Positions 1 to 6,758 of a stretch of 38,591 nt of DNA are shown here, in pieces; position 1 is the first letter of the stretch, and each line of letters begins with the position of its first letter. The translations under genes were made by a program, and so were the position numbers. Source of the DNA: a virus; IMG/VR virus record IMGVR_UViG_3300045115_000019, positions 1-38,591 of that record; one strand, 5' to 3'. The notes beneath the pieces are model-generated. The model was given only the letters and a program-made list of their open reading frames with translations, was not told the origin of the DNA and did no database searches.

Positions 1-249
1 GCGCTGCTGGTGGACGTTCCTCAACTTGAAGACCTTGATCGTGTCGACCTGTTTGATCGTGCCATGAGAACGTCAGCAGCGCGTGGACGTGTTGATACCG
101 TGATCCAGAGAGCTCTCGAAGATGGAGTAATCGAACGTCATGAAGCTGAAGAAATCAACGAATATCACCGCCGTCATCTGGCAGCGCGTGAAGAAGAGAT
201 CCGCGCGATTGTCGCGCTGTTTAGCCGTAAGAAAAGCCAAAAGAAGTGA
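1..249 (+). CDS. Partial early phage protein, C-terminal part (5' end outside window)
   Basis: The reading frame is open from base 1, so the gene probably begins upstream; the GTG at 10 is the first start-like codon but no ribosome site can be judged. The visible 80 or so residues are charged and helical, with a stretch (DRAMRTSAARGRVDTVIQRAL) typical of an amphipathic helix and a basic tail (SRKKSQKK). Position directly before the replication genes matches where lambdoid phages carry CII- or YdaT-like regulators, and I suspect a YdaT-like protein from memory of such loci, but no diagnostic motif is visible. It is followed by an 8-bp GC-rich hairpin. Function is not assigned. Confidence 0.6.
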   Translation, partial: ALLVDVPQLEDLDRVDLFDRAMRTSAARGRVDTVIQRALEDGVIERHEAEEINEYHRRHLAAREEEIRAIVALFSRKKSQKK

Positions 250-277
250 CGCCCGCGAGTGTGCAGCTCCGGGCGTC
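248..277 (+). terminator. GC-rich hairpin between early genes, no U tract
   Basis: GACGCCCG (248-255) can pair with CGGGCGTC (270-277) around a 14-nt loop, overlapping the stop codon of the preceding gene. No T run follows, so it is more likely an RNA-stability or pausing structure than an intrinsic terminator. Confidence 0.35.
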
Positions 278-310
278 GTGGCGTGTCGTATTCAGTGGAG
301 AAACTAACGC

Positions 311-649
311 ATGAACAGTTTAAACCGATTGAGACCAGCGAAGCAATTCAGATGCCTTCCACTGGTGGGAAAAGATTCCCCGTTCGGCTATGTGGAGAGA
401 TTAAACAACCAGGCGGATCAGAACAACTACCAGCCTGTGAACGCGATGGTAGAGGCATTTGCACTGATGAACGAGAAGGGGCGTGAGGAATGGCTGAAGT
501 TGACCGGCGATTCAGAGACCACAGAGGAATCACCGTCCACGTCATCAGGTGGGAGCCCGAGACTCGACGCGTTATATACCTTCGCGAAGGGTACGATCAT
601 GAGTGCTTCAGCCCTCTTGAGCAATTCCAGCGTAAATTTTCAGAGTTAA
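311..649 (+). CDS. Small hypothetical early phage protein
   Basis: A 112-residue frame starting at ATG 311 with a GTGGAG ribosome site at 295-300. The first 65 residues look like real protein (VNAMVEAFALMNEKGREEWLKLTG reads as an amphipathic helix, here split into its two halves). The last 50 residues are low-complexity Ser/Thr/Gly and overlap, in another frame, the better-supported DUF4222 gene starting at 490. The true product may therefore be shorter in related phages, or the overlap may be genuine. It lies between the truncated early gene and the replication initiator, in the same direction. I recognise no domain and assign no function. Confidence 0.5.
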   Translation: MNSLNRLRPAKQFRCLPLVGKDSPFGYVERLNNQADQNNYQPVNAMVEAFALMNEKGREEWLKLTGDSETTEESPSTSSGGSPRLDALYTFAKGTIMSASALLSNSSVNFQS

Positions 650-696
650 AGGACGACCATGAGCCTGTTAATGCCATCCCGCCCGATAGTGATTAA
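490..696 (+). CDS. DUF4222-like small phage protein
   Basis: A 68-residue protein beginning MAEVDRRFRDHRGITVHVIRW, with a ribosome site (GTGAGGA) just upstream of ATG 490. The pattern of a D-x-RFRD-x-RG start, a V-x-R-W/Y strand, then REGYDHEC and a Phe-rich helix is what I know from DUF4222, small basic proteins of lambdoid phages located in the early operon near replication genes. Their function is unknown. It overlaps the gene before it by 160 bases in a different frame and overlaps the start of the replication gene at 659 by 38 bases, so translation of the three is probably coupled. Confidence 0.7.
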   Translation: MAEVDRRFRDHRGITVHVIRWEPETRRVIYLREGYDHECFSPLEQFQRKFSELKDDHEPVNAIPPDSD

Positions 697-1585
697 CCCT
701 GACCTTGCGTACAGCATTGGGCTGAACGAGGCCATTGCGTTGCAGCAGGTTAATTATTGGCTGAAAGAAACTACCTCCGGACTGGAGCGTGACGGCGTGC
801 GCTGGATTTACAACACCAATGAGCAGTGGCTGGAGCAGTTCCCGTTCTGGTCTGAATCCACCCTGAAGCGCACATTCACACGCCTGAAAAACCTTGGCGT
901 ACTCAAAGTTGAGCAGTTGAACAAGTCTCAGCGCGACATGACGAATTATTACACGATCAACTACGAAAGTGAGCTTTTAGATGAGGTCAAAGTGACCAAA
1001 TCGAAGAGTTCAAAATGCACTCTTCCATCAGGTCAAAATGAACCGATGGAAGAGGTCAATGTGGAACGCTCCATCAGGTCAAAACGAACCGCTCTCATCA
1101 GGTCAAATTGCACTGATGTTCTTACAGAGAATACAACAGAGAATACTACAGATATTAAAAACCCTATTTGTCCGGTTGCGCCGCAACCAGACGGTGATGT
1201 GTTGATCACCGATCAGGCTAAACAGGTTTTAAACCATTTGAACCAGGTGACCAGTTCGCGTTATCAGGTTTCAACAACCTCGCTGCAAAACATTCGCGCC
1301 CGAATCGGGGAGGGCTTCACCGTTGAAGAACTGTCGCTGGTGGTGGACTACTGCAACGCCAAGTGGAGCGACGATTTAACAATGGCGGCCTACCTGCGCC
1401 CACAAACGCTTTTCCAGCCAACAAAGTTTCCAGCGTACCTGAAGTCCGCTACCAACTGGGCGAATGCCGGAAGGCCAGCGCGAGTTAACGGCAAGTGGGA
1501 GCGTGAGGATGGAATCTTCAAATCCAGCTTCAAGAACACCGACTACAGCAAAGTCCCGGCGGGCTTCAGAGGAGCGAACTCATGA
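659..1585 (+). CDS. Phage replication initiator (Phg_2220_C type, O-like)
   Basis: A 308-residue protein that should start phage DNA replication, the role of lambda O. The N-terminal 100 residues are a winged-helix DNA-binding domain: residues about 10-35 (SIGLNEAIALQQVNYWL) and 55-85 (WSESTLKRTFTRLKNLGVL) match the replication-initiator fold seen in many phages. Residues about 180-280 match the conserved phage C-terminal domain Phg_2220_C (VLNHLNQVTSS, RIGEGFTVEELSLVVDYC, AYLRPQTLFQPTKFPAYL). The linker between the domains (about residues 108-155) is encoded by an array of 23-bp iterons, so the origin lies inside the gene as in lambda. The next gene overlaps by ATGA. An alternative start at 671 (MPSRP) is possible. 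Confidence 0.85.
   Translation: MSLLMPSRPIVINPDLAYSIGLNEAIALQQVNYWLKETTSGLERDGVRWIYNTNEQWLEQFPFWSESTLKRTFTRLKNLGVLKVEQLNKSQRDMTNYYTINYESELLDEVKVTKSKSSKCTLPSGQNEPMEEVNVERSIRSKRTALIRSNCTDVLTENTTENTTDIKNPICPVAPQPDGDVLITDQAKQVLNHLNQVTSSRYQVSTTSLQNIRARIGEGFTVEELSLVVDYCNAKWSDDLTMAAYLRPQTLFQPTKFPAYLKSATNWANAGRPARVNGKWEREDGIFKSSFKNTDYSKVPAGFRGANS
983..1114 (+). repeat. Six-iteron array, probable phage replication origin
   Basis: Six copies of a GGTCAAAATGAAC-like word start at 985, 1008, 1031, 1054, 1077 and 1101, a 23-bp period with the last step 24. The best three share CATCAGGTCAAA (1026, 1072, 1096). The period is about two helical turns, as expected for initiator-bound iterons, and is not a multiple of three, so it is not a protein repeat. 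An AT-rich, A-tract stretch (about 1117-1165) follows, as in lambda ori. Origin function is inferred from position inside the initiator gene. Confidence 0.75.
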
Positions 1586-2076
1586 GTCTTCTGAAAGATA
1601 TTCAAATTTTCATCGCTGAAAACCCTGGGTTAACTAACAAACAGATCGCAGCTTCAATGCCTCAATACAACGTTCACGCTGTTCAGCGCGGTGTATGTCA
1701 TCTGGTCAAACTGAATCGCGCAACCCGCCAGCATAACGGCAAGTGCTACCAGTATTTTTCCGAAGCGCCGGGTGGTGACGTTAGCGAGGGGCGTTCTGCA
1801 CTGAAAATTAACCGGGCTGATAAACCAGCTGTATCAGAACAGGAAGAAGCTCCGAATCCAGCTGTAACCACGATGATGAATAAGGCTCAAGGCCTGTTTG
1901 AAAAGGGGCTCTACCAGCGTGCAGCCACGGTTCTGATGGATGCCTTCAATCGCTCTAAGAACGAAGAGCAGCGGATGAAGATACTGATTGAGCGTCAGCG
2001 TTGCCTGAGCATGGCGCCGAAAGTGAAAGCACCCTCTGATGCATGGTGTCTGGCTGGCCGAGCGAGGAATGTCTGA
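1582..2076 (+). CDS. Winged-helix protein next to replication initiator
   Basis: A 164-residue protein starting in an ATGA overlap with the replication gene. Residues 1-58 look like a winged helix-turn-helix (FIAENPGLTNKQIAASM, VQRGVCHLVKLNRATR, then GKCYQYF as the wing). A flexible linker follows (about 60-98). Residues about 100-155 are helical and resemble a TPR-like repeat (AQGLFEKGLYQRAATVLMDAF). Its place directly after the initiator is where lambda has the helicase loader P, so a role in replication is plausible, but there is no Walker motif and no similarity to P or DnaC that I can see. It could equally be a regulator. It ends TGATG into the methylase gene. Confidence 0.75.
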   Translation: MSLLKDIQIFIAENPGLTNKQIAASMPQYNVHAVQRGVCHLVKLNRATRQHNGKCYQYFSEAPGGDVSEGRSALKINRADKPAVSEQEEAPNPAVTTMMNKAQGLFEKGLYQRAATVLMDAFNRSKNEEQRMKILIERQRCLSMAPKVKAPSDAWCLAGRARNV

Positions 2077-2735
2077 TGAAATATTCACTGATTTATGCCG
2101 ACCCTGCGTGGGAATACGGGAACACCATCAGCAATGGCGCTGCAAATAACCATTACGGCACGATGAAGCTTATCGACATGAAGCGCCTCGCGGTTTGGGA
2201 CCTGGCTGCCGAGGATGCTGTTCTGGCTATGTGGTTCACCGGTACGCATACCCGAGAGGCTATCGAGCTGGCTGAAGCATGGGGCTTTAAAGTACGCACG
2301 ATGAAGGGTTTTACCTGGGTTAAGTTCAATCCACTGGCAGAGCAGCACATAAACAAAGCACTTCAGGCAGGCCGTGTGGAGGATTTTTACGACTTCCTTG
2401 ACCTGCTGAACGCACAGACACGCATGAACGGCGGGAATTACACCCGAGCCAATACCGAAGACCTGTTGATCGCCACCAGGGGAAATGGACTTGAACGCAA
2501 GTGTGCCAGCATCAAGCAGGTTATCTACAGCCCACTCGGTGAGCACAGCCGGAAGCCGGCAGAGGCGCGTTTCCGTCTGGAGAAGCTTTACGGTGATGTT
2601 CCACGCATCGAACTATTCAGCCGTTGCGGTGCGCCTGGCTGGGACCACTGGGGAAATCAATCTGAATCACCAGCTGTTGAGCTTATACCGGCAGTTGCCG
2701 TTCCCATGAAAAAACAACAGGAGCGCGCCGCATGA
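2076..2735 (+). CDS. MT-A70-family DNA N6-adenine methyltransferase
   Basis: The protein begins MKYSLIYADPAWEYG, the typical MT-A70 opening in which a strand runs into the catalytic DPPW motif; here it reads DPAW, a variant at the second proline. The rest fits the family: HYGTMKLIDMKRLAVWDLAAEDAVL (two halves), a MWFTGTH strand, a WGFK segment, GFTWVKFNP, then TEDLLIATRGNG and a C-terminal GAPGWDHWGNQ. It would transfer methyl groups from SAM to adenine, in phages usually for protection from host nucleases or regulation. I chose ATG 2076, overlapping the previous stop (TGATG); an in-frame ATG at 2043 adds 11 unrelated residues. An ATGA overlap joins it to the next gene. Confidence 0.85.
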   Translation: MKYSLIYADPAWEYGNTISNGAANNHYGTMKLIDMKRLAVWDLAAEDAVLAMWFTGTHTREAIELAEAWGFKVRTMKGFTWVKFNPLAEQHINKALQAGRVEDFYDFLDLLNAQTRMNGGNYTRANTEDLLIATRGNGLERKCASIKQVIYSPLGEHSRKPAEARFRLEKLYGDVPRIELFSRCGAPGWDHWGNQSESPAVELIPAVAVPMKKQQERAA

Positions 2736-3055
2736 AACCTGAATTAACGCCGCGTCAGAATGAAGTGTTTGAAGCTATCAAGGTTCATATCGAAAAGGCA
2801 GGCTTCCCACCTACGATGCTGGAGCTTGCCGGATTAATTGGCTGCGCATCACCGAACGCTGCTGTAGCGCACGTGAAGTCACTTAAGAAAAAAGGTTACA
2901 TCACTGTTGCTCCTAGCGCTGCCAGGGGCATAACCGTCATCAAAACGGAATGGGATGCAGATCCAGTAACGATCATCAAAGACCTGCTATCCGGCGGAGA
3001 CAATGCCAGAGATAACGCTGTTGAATGGCTGAAAAAACAGGGAGTGAGTTTATGA
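2732..3055 (+). CDS. LexA-type DNA-binding domain protein without protease
   Basis: A 107-residue protein whose first 70 residues match the LexA N-terminal winged helix: LTPRQNEVFEAIKVHIEKAG, FPPTMLELAGLIG as the helix before recognition, SPNAAVAHVKSLKKKGYI as recognition helix and wing, then a conserved R-G-I segment. LexA continues with an S24 self-cleaving peptidase; here only about 35 more residues follow, with no Ala-Gly cleavage site or Ser/Lys pair. It is therefore probably a small transcription regulator that may bind SOS-box-like or its own operators without being inactivated by RecA. It sits in the methylase-RusA gene chain, with ATGA overlaps on both sides. Confidence 0.8.
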   Translation: MKPELTPRQNEVFEAIKVHIEKAGFPPTMLELAGLIGCASPNAAVAHVKSLKKKGYITVAPSAARGITVIKTEWDADPVTIIKDLLSGGDNARDNAVEWLKKQGVSL

Positions 3056-3441
3056 AACTGGTGCTCCCGTTCCCACCGAGCGTAAACACATACTGGCGAG
3101 CCCCGAATAAGGGGCCGTTAAAGGGCCGCCATTTGATCAGCGCCAAAGGTAGGGCATATCAAAGCGCGGCCTGTGTCGCCATTGTCGAGCAGCTTCGCTT
3201 CCTTCCAAAGCCATCAACAGCACCTGCTGCCGTCGAAATTATATTGTACCCACCAGACGAACGCCGCCGCGACATCGATAACTACAACAAGGCGTTGTTT
3301 GACGCGCTCACGCACGCAGGCATTTGGGAGGATGACAGCCAGGTGCAGAGAATGCTGGTGGAGTGGGGACCGAAGGTACCGGGTGGACGTGTAGAAATAT
3401 CCATCAAGAAACATGAACCTCTGGCGGGTGCAGCCGCCTGA
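3052..3441 (+). CDS. rusA: RusA-family Holliday junction resolvase
   Basis: A 129-residue nuclease that resolves four-way DNA junctions formed during phage recombination and replication, before packaging. The start MKLVLPFPPSVNTYWR is the RusA opening, and the acidic catalytic motif is present: D74-x-D76-N in RRRDIDNYNKALFDAL, followed by D94/D95 in GIWEDDSQV. Length is normal for the family (E. coli RusA is 120 residues). The ATG at 3052 overlaps the previous stop as ATGA and fits the family N-terminus; an in-frame start at 3025 would add nine unrelated residues inside the previous gene. Confidence 0.92.
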   Translation: MKLVLPFPPSVNTYWRAPNKGPLKGRHLISAKGRAYQSAACVAIVEQLRFLPKPSTAPAAVEIILYPPDERRRDIDNYNKALFDALTHAGIWEDDSQVQRMLVEWGPKVPGGRVEISIKKHEPLAGAAA

Positions 3442-3456
3442 TAAGTGGAGAAGAGC

Positions 3457-4182
3457 ATGAATCAGATGAACATCACCGTAACGTGTCCTACGCACCATGC
3501 CGCCGCGATAGGTCAGCAGATAACGATGTCCAGTCGTGAAATTGCGAAGCTGGTCGATTCCCGTCACAGCAATGTCTGCGTAACCATCGAGCGACTGATG
3601 AAATCCGGCGTGATTGGGGGGTATGCTGCAATGCAGTACACCCATCCTCAGAACCAGCAGGTTTACCACTACTACGAAGTTAACAAGAGAGATAGCTATG
3701 TGATCGTCGCGCAGCTGTGCCCGGAGTTTACCGCCCGTCTGGTTGATCGCTGGCAGGAACTGGAGAGCGGGGCCGAGATGGTTGTTCCCCAAACACTCCC
3801 TGAAGCACTACGCCTCGCTGCCGACCTTGCTGAACAGAAGCAACGTCTGAGCGAAGAACTGGCAATTGCCGCACTAAAGGCTGAATTTGTTGATCGCTAC
3901 GTCAAAGCCACCGGGTCAATGACATTCCGGCAGGTTGCCAAGCTCCTTAACGCCAAAGAACCCGAGTTCGCGATGTTCCTCATTGAGAATGGCATCATGT
4001 ACCGCCTGAACCGCGCGCTTACTCCGAAGAGTAAACACATCGAAGCAGGCCGATTTGAAGTTAAGACCGGGACCACCAACCAGACCAACTACGCATTCAA
4101 TCAGTCTCGTTTCACGGCGAAAGGGGTGCGCTGGATAGGTGGACTTTGGGCAGAGCATGTCGCTAAGGGGCAAATTGCGTGA
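3457..4182 (+). CDS. Phage antirepressor, Rha plus KilAC (ANT) domains
   Basis: A 241-residue two-domain protein. Residues about 20-95 match the Rha/pRha N-terminal domain (MSSREIAKLVDSRHSNVC, then YHYYEVNKRDSYVIVAQL, FTARLVDRWQELE). Residues about 120-238 match the ANT/KilAC domain (TGSMTFRQVAKLLNAKE, FLIENGIMYR, then TAKGVRWIGGLW). Such proteins typically lift repression of the lytic pathway or modify early transcription. The ATG at 3457 has GGAG at 3447-3450; a GTG at 3445 is a weaker alternative. The stop overlaps the next GTG start as GTGA. Unlike the antirepressors of P1 and P22, this one lies inside the early operon with no visible repressor gene of its own. Confidence 0.88.
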   Translation: MNQMNITVTCPTHHAAAIGQQITMSSREIAKLVDSRHSNVCVTIERLMKSGVIGGYAAMQYTHPQNQQVYHYYEVNKRDSYVIVAQLCPEFTARLVDRWQELESGAEMVVPQTLPEALRLAADLAEQKQRLSEELAIAALKAEFVDRYVKATGSMTFRQVAKLLNAKEPEFAMFLIENGIMYRLNRALTPKSKHIEAGRFEVKTGTTNQTNYAFNQSRFTAKGVRWIGGLWAEHVAKGQIA

Positions 4183-5168
4183 GAGCCATACTGACGCCTG
4201 AAATTGCGCCGATGTCCGGGGTGGTTCTGTTCCACCCTGGTACCGAACTGCTCTGGCTATTCCGTCAGGGAAGGGTAGTTATTGAGCCACCATCCGAAGC
4301 CATACAGCATCTGCCATCTGGATTAATCCCTGAAGCCCACCAGCCCCTGACTGACGATGCCAACATGCAGGCTATTTTCGTTAACGAGAGGGTCATTCAG
4401 CGAGCTGGTGGATTGAGTAGCCTTGATGCCTGGCTGGAGAGAAAATTTGAATGTCAGTGGCCTCACACTGACTGGCATGCCAATGACTTTACGGTTATGC
4501 GCCACGCTCCGGGGAGCATTCGTGTTTGCTGGTCGTGTGATAACCATTTACGTGAGCAAACCACTGAAAGACTGGCAGGAATTGCCATGCAGAACCTGGT
4601 AAAATGGCTTCTGGAAAGGCTGAATATTGATTTAGGTTTCAGCGCTGACCACACTCTTTCGCTTCCTGAGTTCTGCTGGTGGATGGTACGTAATGATCTC
4701 GCTGACCTTGTTCCTGAATCAGTGGCGAGTAAAGCACTCAGAATCAAGCCAGAACCGCACAGTTCAGTGATGAGGGAAAGCGACATTGTCCCGTCATTAC
4801 CGGCTACGCAAATCTTTCAGGAGAAGGCAAAAAAGATAGTTGCGGTGAAGGTCGATCCTGAAACGCCGGAATCTTTCATGCTGAGGCCAAAGCGCCGACG
4901 CTGGGAAAATGAGAAGTACACCCGCTGGGTGAAGTTGCAGCAGTGCAGTTGTTGCAATAACCCGGCAGACGACCCCCACCACCTGATAGGCCACGGGCAG
5001 GGTGGAATGGGTACTAAGGCGCATGACCTGTTTGTGATACCGCTGTGCAGAGCGCATCACGATGAGTTGCACGCTGATCCTGTGGCATTTGAAGCGAAGC
5101 ACGGCGACCAGTTGACGCTGTTGTTTCGGTTTTTAGATCGTGCGCTGGCAATCGGCGTATTAGCATGA
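4179..5168 (+). CDS. DUF968 protein with HNH-like C-terminus
   Basis: A 329-residue protein of the DUF968 family found just upstream of Q in many lambdoid phages. The N-terminal 180 residues have no motif I can assign. Residues 256-298 carry a zinc/HNH-like cluster: C256-x-C258-C259, then D265-HH-LIGHGQGG, and PLC290-RAHHDELH, which suggests a beta-beta-alpha-metal nuclease. The likely activity is cutting or processing DNA intermediates in recombination, but this is inference from the motif. Translation starts at GTG 4179 in a GTGA overlap with the antirepressor; internal ATG 4212 (MSGVV) is an alternative. The stop overlaps a possible early start of Q. Confidence 0.82.
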   Translation: MRAILTPEIAPMSGVVLFHPGTELLWLFRQGRVVIEPPSEAIQHLPSGLIPEAHQPLTDDANMQAIFVNERVIQRAGGLSSLDAWLERKFECQWPHTDWHANDFTVMRHAPGSIRVCWSCDNHLREQTTERLAGIAMQNLVKWLLERLNIDLGFSADHTLSLPEFCWWMVRNDLADLVPESVASKALRIKPEPHSSVMRESDIVPSLPATQIFQEKAKKIVAVKVDPETPESFMLRPKRRRWENEKYTRWVKLQQCSCCNNPADDPHHLIGHGQGGMGTKAHDLFVIPLCRAHHDELHADPVAFEAKHGDQLTLLFRFLDRALAIGVLA

Positions 5169-5182
5169 AAAGTGGAGATAAC

Positions 5183-5527
5183 ATGCGTGATATGTATGAA
5201 GTAATGGACCGCTGGGGAGCTTGGGCGGCTGCTGATAGCAGTGGAGTTGACTGGCAACCTATTGCAGCTGGTTTTAAGGGGTTGCTGCCACACGGTAAGA
5301 AATCACGCCTGCAATGTGATGATGATGAAGGAATCATGATTGACGGCTGTGTTGCGCGTTTGCGGAAGTATAAGCCAGAAGAGTATGAACTTGTTATCGC
5401 CCATTTCGTGATTGGAATTTCACTGAGAACGATAGCCAAAAAGCGGAAGTGTTCTGATGGGACCACAAGAAAGGAGTTGCAGACTGCGATAGGATTTATT
5501 GAGGGAGTATTGTCAATTATTTCATGA
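5183..5527 (+). CDS. Q: Late gene antiterminator Q (phage 82/933W-type short Q)
   Basis: Q binds near the late promoter and lets RNA polymerase ignore terminators, switching on lysis and morphogenesis genes. The family pattern is clear: MYEVMDRWGAWAA, W-x-x-IAAGFKGLLP, CDDDEGIMIDGCVARL, then FVIGISLRTIAKKRKCSDGTTRKELQTA as the DNA-binding helix-turn-helix, split here by eye. I chose ATG 5183, which has GTGGAG at 5172-5177; ATG 5165 adds six residues. The protein stops at GVLSIIS, a few residues earlier than I expect for this family. The stop lies inside the AT-rich cargo block and overlaps the opposing gene by 11 bases, so the Q tail appears to have been replaced when the cargo was acquired. 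Confidence 0.88.
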   Translation: MRDMYEVMDRWGAWAAADSSGVDWQPIAAGFKGLLPHGKKSRLQCDDDEGIMIDGCVARLRKYKPEEYELVIAHFVIGISLRTIAKKRKCSDGTTRKELQTAIGFIEGVLSIIS

Positions 5528-6758
5528 AGAAATATTTATAAATTATAATAGCGATGCCGACTACGGTCGGTATCCAAGATAAGATGTAAAAAAATATCAA
5601 TACTCTGAATGAGAATGTTTCGTTTTTTTTGAGTTCATCTATCGCTTTGTTAATATCCCCCTGCAGTTCTTGCGGGTAGCTTTTGAGTTTTAGAGTAAAC
5701 GGATTGAAGACCATCTCTTTTGAGTGGATAATTCTATTTAATTGTTTCCATTGGCTGGAGATGATTAAATTAATTATTAATGAGGTGAAAATAACCCCGG
5801 AGACTACGACCAGTTGCTCTGTTAGGACGTTCAATTTCCATATGCCGATAGCAGCTAATAAGGATAATGGAATTGCTAAAATCTTGGCCGTTAAATCGCT
5901 AATGGTTTTAGAGGTTTTCTCTGAAAAATCCAACTCAGCAGCAGCGACATCTTTTCTTGCCTTGTGGAAATTAAAACCGCTAAGATATACAGAAAGATTA
6001 TTGTCATAAGCTAAACGGAAATCTGTCCAATGTTCCATTAGTTGCTGAAAGTTATAATTATTATCATTGATGTATTCAACCAAAGTGTTGCGAAATATAC
6101 CTCTTTTTTCGATGTGGTGGTTCACGTCATTGATAGAGTAATCATCCTGTAATTGCTCAACTATATTGCAATCGATATCGCTATAGTCCAACATTTCCTT
6201 TGTTATTGTCGGTTGAATTATTGCAGATTTGGACCGTCCATCAGAACCTTGGATAAATACTAAGCGAGGTTCACCATCTGTAGCTTTTCTATCGTGGTAA
6301 TGTGCGAGTTTAGATAATGCTTTAATCAACCTGCAAACATTTTTAACCTTATGGACTTCAGGTGGTGTGACGGAATCCTCTGAATGATAATCTAAATCTA
6401 TAATATAGAAGTCGGTAGGGAATTCACCATTTCTAACTGACGAGAATGTTATTAAATCAGTTATGGAATTATGGAAGCGCTGAACACTGTCTCTGGGTAA
6501 TTTCAATGTTATAGATATGCTCTGCCAGCTAATTGGAAGAACATTATTTTGTAAAAAAACACCATCAGCACTGAATTCATCTTCTACAATGTATTGAGAT
6601 GCCCGAGGTGAATAAGTTAGCTCTCTAAGTATTGTTTCTGCTCTGGGGGAGTAATCTAGTTGTAAAGACAAATAAACACCAGAAATAGCTGGTTTCCCAG
6701 CTATTCTATATAACTCTACAAGAGCTTTTAATGGTGTGTTATTTGTCATCTCCGTCAC
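5517..6758 (-). CDS. Membrane protein partnered with NdpA-like protein (cargo)
   Basis: I do not recognise the family. The first 280 residues are soluble, mixed alpha/beta, ending in a charged helix (KARKDVAAAELDFSEKTS). Two transmembrane helices follow at about 291-310 and 316-335, then a 45-residue loop and a third at about 383-408, leaving a short IIIYKYFFMK tail. The body should face the cytoplasm with a membrane-anchored C-terminus. It is the second gene of a pair: its start lies inside the end of the NdpA-like gene. GTG 6758 gives 413 residues; ATG 6749, nearer a GGTGA ribosome site, gives 410. Codon use is AT-rich, with AUA isoleucines, unlike the phage genes. A membrane sensor or pore working with a DNA-binding partner is a reasonable hypothesis, by analogy with two-gene phage defences such as Kiwa. 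Confidence 0.75.
   Translation of the reverse strand: MTEMTNNTPLKALVELYRIAGKPAISGVYLSLQLDYSPRAETILRELTYSPRASQYIVEDEFSADGVFLQNNVLPISWQSISITLKLPRDSVQRFHNSITDLITFSSVRNGEFPTDFYIIDLDYHSEDSVTPPEVHKVKNVCRLIKALSKLAHYHDRKATDGEPRLVFIQGSDGRSKSAIIQPTITKEMLDYSDIDCNIVEQLQDDYSINDVNHHIEKRGIFRNTLVEYINDNNYNFQQLMEHWTDFRLAYDNNLSVYLSGFNFHKARKDVAAAELDFSEKTSKTISDLTAKILAIPLSLLAAIGIWKLNVLTEQLVVVSGVIFTSLIINLIISSQWKQLNRIIHSKEMVFNPFTLKLKSYPQELQGDINKAIDELKKNETFSFRVLIFFYILSWIPTVVGIAIIIYKYFFMK

Noticed and set aside
983-1114. CRISPR-like array
   Set aside because: The repeats are short (about 12 conserved bases), imperfect and inside a replication gene; spacing suits iterons and no cas genes are present.
3214-3792. 192-residue open frame antisense to rusA and the antirepressor
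   Set aside because: It spans two genes and their gap without a promoter or ribosome site and matches no family.
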